16,870 bases of DNA from Spirochaetaceae bacterium (GTDB lineage Bacteria; Spirochaetota; Spirochaetia; SZUA-6; Fen-1364): positions 1 through 16,870 of the forward strand of contig PMZS01000085.1 of NCBI GenBank assembly GCA_003170115.1, in the 5' to 3' direction. The number at the start of each line of letters is the position of its first letter. Position 1 is the stretch's first letter. Below the pieces are notes generated by a model. The model was not told where the DNA came from. It saw only the letters and a program-made list of their open reading frames with translations, and made no database searches. Positions 13,208 through 16,870 of this stretch are shown piece by piece. Position numbers and translations under genes: made by a program.

Positions 13208-13570
13208 ATGTCATGGTCCTTCAGGAAGCGGGACTCACCGACCTTCACGTCCCGATTCCTCGACGAGGTGGAGATCCGGACCGGGGACACGGTGCTGGAT
13301 TTCGGGTGCGGTCCCGGGAGCTTCTCGATTGCCGCCGCGCATCGGATCGGGCCGAACGGTCGGGTCTACGCCTGCGACATCCGGCCACTTGGTGCCGCCT
13401 TCGTTCAGCGGAAGGCCGCAAGGGCAGGGGTGGCCAACGTGATCTTCCTCTGTGCGGGACGGGATACAGGACTCCCCGCGAGAAGCGCCGATGTCGTCCT
13501 CCTCCACGACGTCCTGCACATGCTCAGCGATCCCGGAGCCGTCACGCAGCTTTTTACACGGGAGGCATGA
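13208..13570 (+). pseudogene. SAM-dependent methyltransferase, 3'-truncated
   Basis: From ATG 13208 the frame gives 120 aa starting MSWSFRKRDSPTF; a longer reading from ATG 13142 is less likely because it crosses the operator region. It contains class I methyltransferase motif I, TVLDFGCGPGSFSIAAAHRI, the acidic residue binding the S-adenosylmethionine ribose in VYACDIRPL, and post-motif strand DVVLLHDVLHML. In intact relatives the next element is a helix ending in L-x-R-V-L-K-P-G-G, followed by three or more strands. Here the protein ends QLFTREA at 13570, so about the last third of the fold is missing and no other frame restores it. The product is probably inactive. It lies just before the ABC operon, and no own promoter is evident. 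Confidence 0.7.
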
Positions 13571-13598
13571 AGGAATCCGGCGGTGGAATTCACTGAAA

Positions 13599-13680
13599 CC
13601 TAACACTGCGTTCGAAGAATCTTAACCCTTTCCACCTATCAGTTATGTGTCCGGTAAAGCGGACGAAATACGACGCGTCG
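13599..13680 (+). promoter_or_regulatory. Leader region of the ABC importer operon with repeats and palindromes
   Basis: CCTAACA at 13599-13605 and CTTAACC at 13621-13627 are 22 bp apart, two 11-bp turns, with TAAC shared. Further down are an inverted repeat GTCCG/CGGAC (13649-13653 and 13660-13664) and a perfect 10-bp palindrome CGACGCGTCG (13671-13680) just before the ribosome binding site. No convincing -35/-10 pair was found. The elements may be regulator sites or leader structure; this is suggestion only. Confidence 0.3.
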
Positions 13681-13693
13681 ATAAGGAGAGGAT

Positions 13694-14842
13694 ATGAAGA
13701 AGATTCTGGTTCCGTTATTTTCCCTGTTTTTCCTGGCAGGAATAGTGGTGGGCGCGGCAGCCAATGGCAATCAGGAAGCGAAGCCCATGGCGCTCCTCAC
13801 GCAGGCCCCGGCCAAATTCGCTGACCTCGTCACCGCCGCCCAGAAGGAAGGTCAGCTCACCGTCATCGCCCTTCCCCACGACTGGGTGAACTACGGCGAG
13901 GCTATCACCGTTTTCTCGAAGAAGTACGGCATCACAATCAACGAGCTCAATCCGGACGGCGGCTCCGGCGACGAGATCGAGGCCATCAAGGCGAACAAGG
14001 ACAACAAGGGACCCCAGGCTCCCGACGTGATCGACGTCGGCCTCTCCTTTGGACCGGACGCGAAGGCCGCCGGGCTCCTCTCTCCGTACAAGGTCCAGAC
14101 CTGGAGCACGATCCCCGAAGGCGTGAAGGACGCCGAAGGCTTCTGGTACGGCGACTACTACGGCGCTCTTGCCTTCGAGGTGAACCTCGATGTCGTGAAG
14201 ACCCCTCCACAAGACTGGGCCGATCTTCTCCAGCCCGCTTTCAAGGGACAGGTTGCGCTGGCCGGCGATCCCCGGACCGCCAACCAGGCCATCATGGCGA
14301 TCGGGGCCGCGGCAGTCGCCAACGGCGGCGGCTTCGACAACCCGAAGCCCGGCCTCGACTACTTCGACAAGCTGAACAGGTCAGGCAACTTCGTTCCCCT
14401 GATCGCCGTTCCGGGCACGGTGGACTCCGGCGAGACTCCCGTCACGATGCGCTGGGATTACAACGCACTGAGCAACCGGGACAAGACCGACGGGAACCCG
14501 AACATCGGCGTCATCATCCCCGCCTCAGGCGTTGTTGCGGGCGTCTACGTTCAGGCCATCAGCGCCTACGCGCCGCACCCGAACGCCGCACGGCTCTGGA
14601 TGGAGTTCCTCTATTCCGACGAGGGGCAGATCATCTGGCTGAAGGGCTACGGCCACCCGGTCCGCTACGCTGACCTGGCTGCCCGCGGCGCAATTCCCGC
14701 CGACGTTGCCGCAAAGATGCCTCCCGCTGCGGCATATGCCAAGGCTGTCTTCCCCACTCTGGCCCAGCAGGCCGCGAACAAGCAGTTCATCGCGGACAAC
14801 TGGGACTCGATCGTCAACGTGAAGGTCCAGGCGAAGCAGTAG
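13694..14842 (+). CDS. ABC transporter extracellular solute-binding protein
   Basis: This 382-aa protein has a signal peptide (MKKILVPLFSLFFLAG, cleavage near VVGAAA, mature part starting NGNQEAK). There is no lipobox cysteine, although the Gly/Asn/Gln/Glu start resembles spirochaete binding proteins. The body is type II periplasmic-binding-protein-like: AAQKEGQLTVIALPHDWVNY, then PDVIDVGLSFGPDAKAAGLL, GFWYGDYYGALAFEVN, DWADLLQPAFKGQVALAGDP, and SDEGQIIWLKGYGHPVRY near residue 315. This is the fold of the iron, polyamine, thiamine and 2-aminoethylphosphonate binders; the substrate cannot be read from the sequence. AAGGAG 5 nt before ATG 13694 is a strong start. It heads an operon with two permeases and an ATPase, the standard importer order. 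Confidence 0.9.
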   Translation: MKKILVPLFSLFFLAGIVVGAAANGNQEAKPMALLTQAPAKFADLVTAAQKEGQLTVIALPHDWVNYGEAITVFSKKYGITINELNPDGGSGDEIEAIKANKDNKGPQAPDVIDVGLSFGPDAKAAGLLSPYKVQTWSTIPEGVKDAEGFWYGDYYGALAFEVNLDVVKTPPQDWADLLQPAFKGQVALAGDPRTANQAIMAIGAAAVANGGGFDNPKPGLDYFDKLNRSGNFVPLIAVPGTVDSGETPVTMRWDYNALSNRDKTDGNPNIGVIIPASGVVAGVYVQAISAYAPHPNAARLWMEFLYSDEGQIIWLKGYGHPVRYADLAARGAIPADVAAKMPPAAAYAKAVFPTLAQQAANKQFIADNWDSIVNVKVQAKQ

Positions 14843-14848
14843 GACGCC

Positions 14849-15751
14849 ATGACCGTCACTGGCGTCCAGGTGGCAGGCGCGCATACCGCGCGCCTGCCCC
14901 TTCGCGCGTCCCTGGGGGGATGGATCGGGCTTGCACCGTTTCTCCTCTTTGCCCTGGCATTCATGCTCCTGCCCGCCGGTGTGCTCCTCGTGGGCGCCTT
15001 CCAGGACGCACGTGGCGGGTTTACTCTTGTCAATCTTCTGCACCTGTTCCGCCCGAACATACTCCATTCCTACCTGCTCACCATCGAGGTGAGCCTCGTG
15101 ACCGCGACAGGCGGCGCACTCCTCGGCTTCCTGCTCGCCTACGCGGTGACCCTTGGTGGCCTGGCCCCGGGGGTGAGGAACTTCCTCGTCACTTTCTCAG
15201 GGGTGGCATCGAATTTCGCGGGAGTCCCGCTGGCATTCGCATTCATCGCGACACTCGGACGGGTGGGACTCGTCACCACCCTCATGAAAACGCTTTTCGG
15301 CATCAGCCTGTACGATTCGGGTTTCAACCTCTACAGCTTCTGGGGACTGAGTTTCACGTACCTGTACTTCCAGCTTCCCCTTATGGTCCTGATTATCACC
15401 CCCGCGCTGGATGGCATGCGGAAAGAATGGCGTGAGGCCTGCGAGAATCTCGGGGCTTCGCATCTGCAGTACTGGCGGCACGTTGCCCTTCCCATACTGA
15501 TGCCGTCCCTCCTGTCATCCGTGATCCTGCTCTTCGGGAATGCATTCGGTGCCTATGCCACGGCGTACGCCCTGACGGGAGGATTCATCAACCTGGTGCC
15601 CATCCAGATCGGCGCGCAGATTCGCGGCGATGTGCTTCACGACCCGAATCTGGGGTATGCGCTGGCCATGGGCATGGTGGTGGTCATGACACTGAGCATC
15701 CTGGCGTACACCTCCCTGCAGAGGCGCGCGGCGAGGTTTACCAGGACATGA
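14849..15751 (+). CDS. ABC importer permease, first subunit
   Basis: A 300-aa inner-membrane protein with about six transmembrane segments, the first near 25-50 (GLAPFLLFALAFMLLPAG) and others near 85-103, 112-135, 165-186, 222-245 and 268-288. The cytoplasmic EAA loop that docks on the ATPase is at 196-216 (EACENLGASHLQYWRHVALP). It belongs to the CysTW/PotB-type binding-protein-dependent permease family and pairs with the next gene to form the channel. ATG 14849 lies 6 nt after the binding-protein stop with a weak GGA site, and its stop overlaps the next gene as ATGA, so the subunits are translationally coupled. Confidence 0.92.
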   Translation: MTVTGVQVAGAHTARLPLRASLGGWIGLAPFLLFALAFMLLPAGVLLVGAFQDARGGFTLVNLLHLFRPNILHSYLLTIEVSLVTATGGALLGFLLAYAVTLGGLAPGVRNFLVTFSGVASNFAGVPLAFAFIATLGRVGLVTTLMKTLFGISLYDSGFNLYSFWGLSFTYLYFQLPLMVLIITPALDGMRKEWREACENLGASHLQYWRHVALPILMPSLLSSVILLFGNAFGAYATAYALTGGFINLVPIQIGAQIRGDVLHDPNLGYALAMGMVVVMTLSILAYTSLQRRAARFTRT

Positions 15752-16542
15752 GTGACACGATGCGCCGAAAAGGCTGGTCCTGGCTCTGGCTGGCCCTGGG
15801 AACGCTGTATTTCTTTCTCCCGCTCGTTGCGACATTCCTTTTTTCTCTGAAGGGAAAGAAGGGTGTGCTCAGCTTCATTGCCTACGCCCACGTCTTTGCG
15901 GATCCCCAGTTCGTGCAGACCTTCACCTTCTCCCTGGAGATGGCGGTCGTGACAATCGTGGCGGGCCTGGCGCTCATGATACCGACGGCGATCTGGGTCC
16001 ATCTCCGTCTGCCCCGCGCCCGCCCCCTCATCGAGATCTTCGCCCTGCTTCCTTTTGTCATTCCGCCTATCGTGCTCGTCTTCGGGCTGATCCGCATGTA
16101 CAGCCGTCCCCCGTTCGCCCTCGTCACGAGCCCGGTCCTCCTTGTTGCGGGATATGTGGTTCTCTCCTTCCCCTATGTGTTTCGATCCGTCGACGCGGGG
16201 CTGCGGGCGATCGACCTTCGCATGCTCACCGAGGCGGCCCAGAGTCTCGGCTCCCGGTGGGGAACGACGCTTTTTCGCGTGGTGCTGCCGAACATCCGCG
16301 TGTCGCTTTTGAGCGCCGCGTTTCTCACATTCTCGATCGTGGTCGGCGAGTTGACACTCGCCGTCATGCTGGCCTGGCCGGCCTTCGGGCCGTACATGGC
16401 GCTTGTCGGAAGGGATCTCGCGTACGAGCCCGCCGCGCTTGCGATCATCAGCTTCCTGCTCACCTGGGGAGCGCTCCTCGTGATGCAGCTCCTGAGCAGG
16501 GGGCTCCGTGGCCCGGGCACCACCGTGGGAGGCGTGCACTAG
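15748..16542 (+). CDS. ABC importer permease, second subunit
   Basis: A 264-aa inner-membrane protein with about six transmembrane segments: near 12-33, 62-85, 94-117, 130-146, 184-210 and 228-250. The EAA loop is at 162-182 (EAAQSLGSRWGTTLFRVVLP). This PotC-like permease forms the heterodimeric channel with the first permease. ATG 15748 overlaps the previous stop by ATGA; ATG 15760 is a less likely alternative. The ATPase gene begins 3 nt after its stop. No anomaly was seen. Confidence 0.92.
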   Translation: MSDTMRRKGWSWLWLALGTLYFFLPLVATFLFSLKGKKGVLSFIAYAHVFADPQFVQTFTFSLEMAVVTIVAGLALMIPTAIWVHLRLPRARPLIEIFALLPFVIPPIVLVFGLIRMYSRPPFALVTSPVLLVAGYVVLSFPYVFRSVDAGLRAIDLRMLTEAAQSLGSRWGTTLFRVVLPNIRVSLLSAAFLTFSIVVGELTLAVMLAWPAFGPYMALVGRDLAYEPAALAIISFLLTWGALLVMQLLSRGLRGPGTTVGGVH

Positions 16543-16545
16543 CAA

Positions 16546-16870
16546 ATGGCATTCGTCGAGCTTCATGAAGTCGTCAAGCGCTTCGGGCGGCACGCCGCCG
16601 TGGATTCCTTCTCACTCCTCGTGGAGGAAGGGGAGTTTGTCTCGTTTCTCGGAGGCTCGGGCTGCGGAAAGACGACGACGCTGCGCATGATCGCCGGTTT
16701 CGAGACGCCCTCGTCAGGAAGGATATTGTTGAAGGGGTCCGATGTCGTGCAGATGCCGCCGAACAGGCGCGGCGTGGGAATGGTCTTTCAGAACTACGCG
16801 TTGTTTCCGAACATGACGGCGGGCCAGAATATCGGCTTTGGCCTCAAAGTGGCCGGCAGGCATCCTGAGG
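16546..16870 (+). CDS. ABC importer ATP-binding protein, N-terminal part (CysA/PotA/FbpC type)
   Basis: Only the first 108 codons are in the window. ATG 16546 lies 3 nt after the permease stop. Visible motifs are the aromatic A-loop region KRFGRHAAV, Walker A GGSGCGKTT (residues 36-44, K42; the second residue is Gly where most relatives have Pro), and the Q-loop MVFQNYALFPNMT with Q82. The Q-loop wording and the length of the first subdomain fit the CysA/PotA/FbpC (MalK-like) class, whose members have a C-terminal TOBE regulatory domain that would lie beyond the window. It powers the importer encoded by the three preceding genes. Confidence 0.93.
   Translation, partial: MAFVELHEVVKRFGRHAAVDSFSLLVEEGEFVSFLGGSGCGKTTTLRMIAGFETPSSGRILLKGSDVVQMPPNRRGVGMVFQNYALFPNMTAGQNIGFGLKVAGRHPE

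Noticed and set aside
15637..16593. Minus-strand open frame of about 318 codons opposite the second permease
   Set aside because: Extremely His/Arg/Glu-rich antisense translation; the plus strand encodes a convincing membrane protein.
1..16870. CRISPR array, tRNA/rRNA genes, insertion sequences, integrase or att sites
   Set aside because: No regularly spaced repeats, cloverleaf-like or ribosomal RNA sequence, transposase or integrase motif, or long terminal repeat was found by eye.

Overview
This 16.9 kb window is high-GC bacterial chromosomal DNA (my impression is above 60% G+C). It contains two compact phosphate/transport operons separated by an accessory stretch rich in broken genes. The organism is probably a Gram-negative, outer-membraned bacterium, because there is a signal-peptide-bearing beta-barrel-like protein ending in Phe. 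A Spirochaetota member is my best guess: the solute-binding protein begins its mature part with a Cys-free N-G-N-Q-E-A-K stretch typical of spirochaete binding proteins, and a 75-aa GspE/MshE-N-like protein is of a kind I associate with that phylum. A deltaproteobacterial lineage is not excluded. No rRNA, tRNA, CRISPR array or insertion sequence was seen.

Region 1 (1-8034, plus strand) is one tightly packed operon: the end of pstB, then phoU, ppx/gppA-type exopolyphosphatase, ppk1, a SixA-like phosphohistidine phosphatase, a 716-aa CYTH-CHAD protein, an orphan ParA-like ATPase and a 32-codon ORF. Junctions are 8 nt or shorter, or overlap. The operon joins phosphate uptake control (PstB/PhoU) to polyphosphate synthesis (Ppk), degradation (Ppx), probable polyphosphate binding (CHAD) and a ParA-type positioning ATPase. 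The combination suggests a polyphosphate-granule module with its own partitioning ATPase. The CYTH-CHAD protein also carries a second, degenerate CYTH-like unit.

Region 2 (8031-13570) is a mosaic. It starts with a deleted and frameshifted metallophosphoesterase remnant, followed by a convergent outer-membrane porin-like gene (minus) with a clear rho-independent terminator. Next comes a divergent glycerophosphodiester phosphodiesterase (plus); the shared intergenic region has tandem TTAACA elements in an 11-bp period, reminiscent of a PHO box. Then follow a multiply frameshifted pseudogene, the small GspE/MshE-N-like protein (minus) and a chromate-transporter gene cut off after about 145 codons. 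A minus-strand four-gene operon comes after that (two tandem ribbon-helix-helix-like paralogues, a collagen-like protein without a signal peptide, and a double-ACT protein), driven by a strong sigma70-like promoter with repeats around it. The region ends with a 3'-truncated methyltransferase.

Region 3 (13694-16870, plus) is an ABC importer operon: periplasmic binding protein, two permeases and the N-terminal part of a CysA/PotA-type ATPase that runs off the window. The substrate cannot be read from the sequence. Iron, polyamine, thiamine and phosphonate-type substrates are all possible; a TAACAC-type element upstream is a weak hint of phosphate control.
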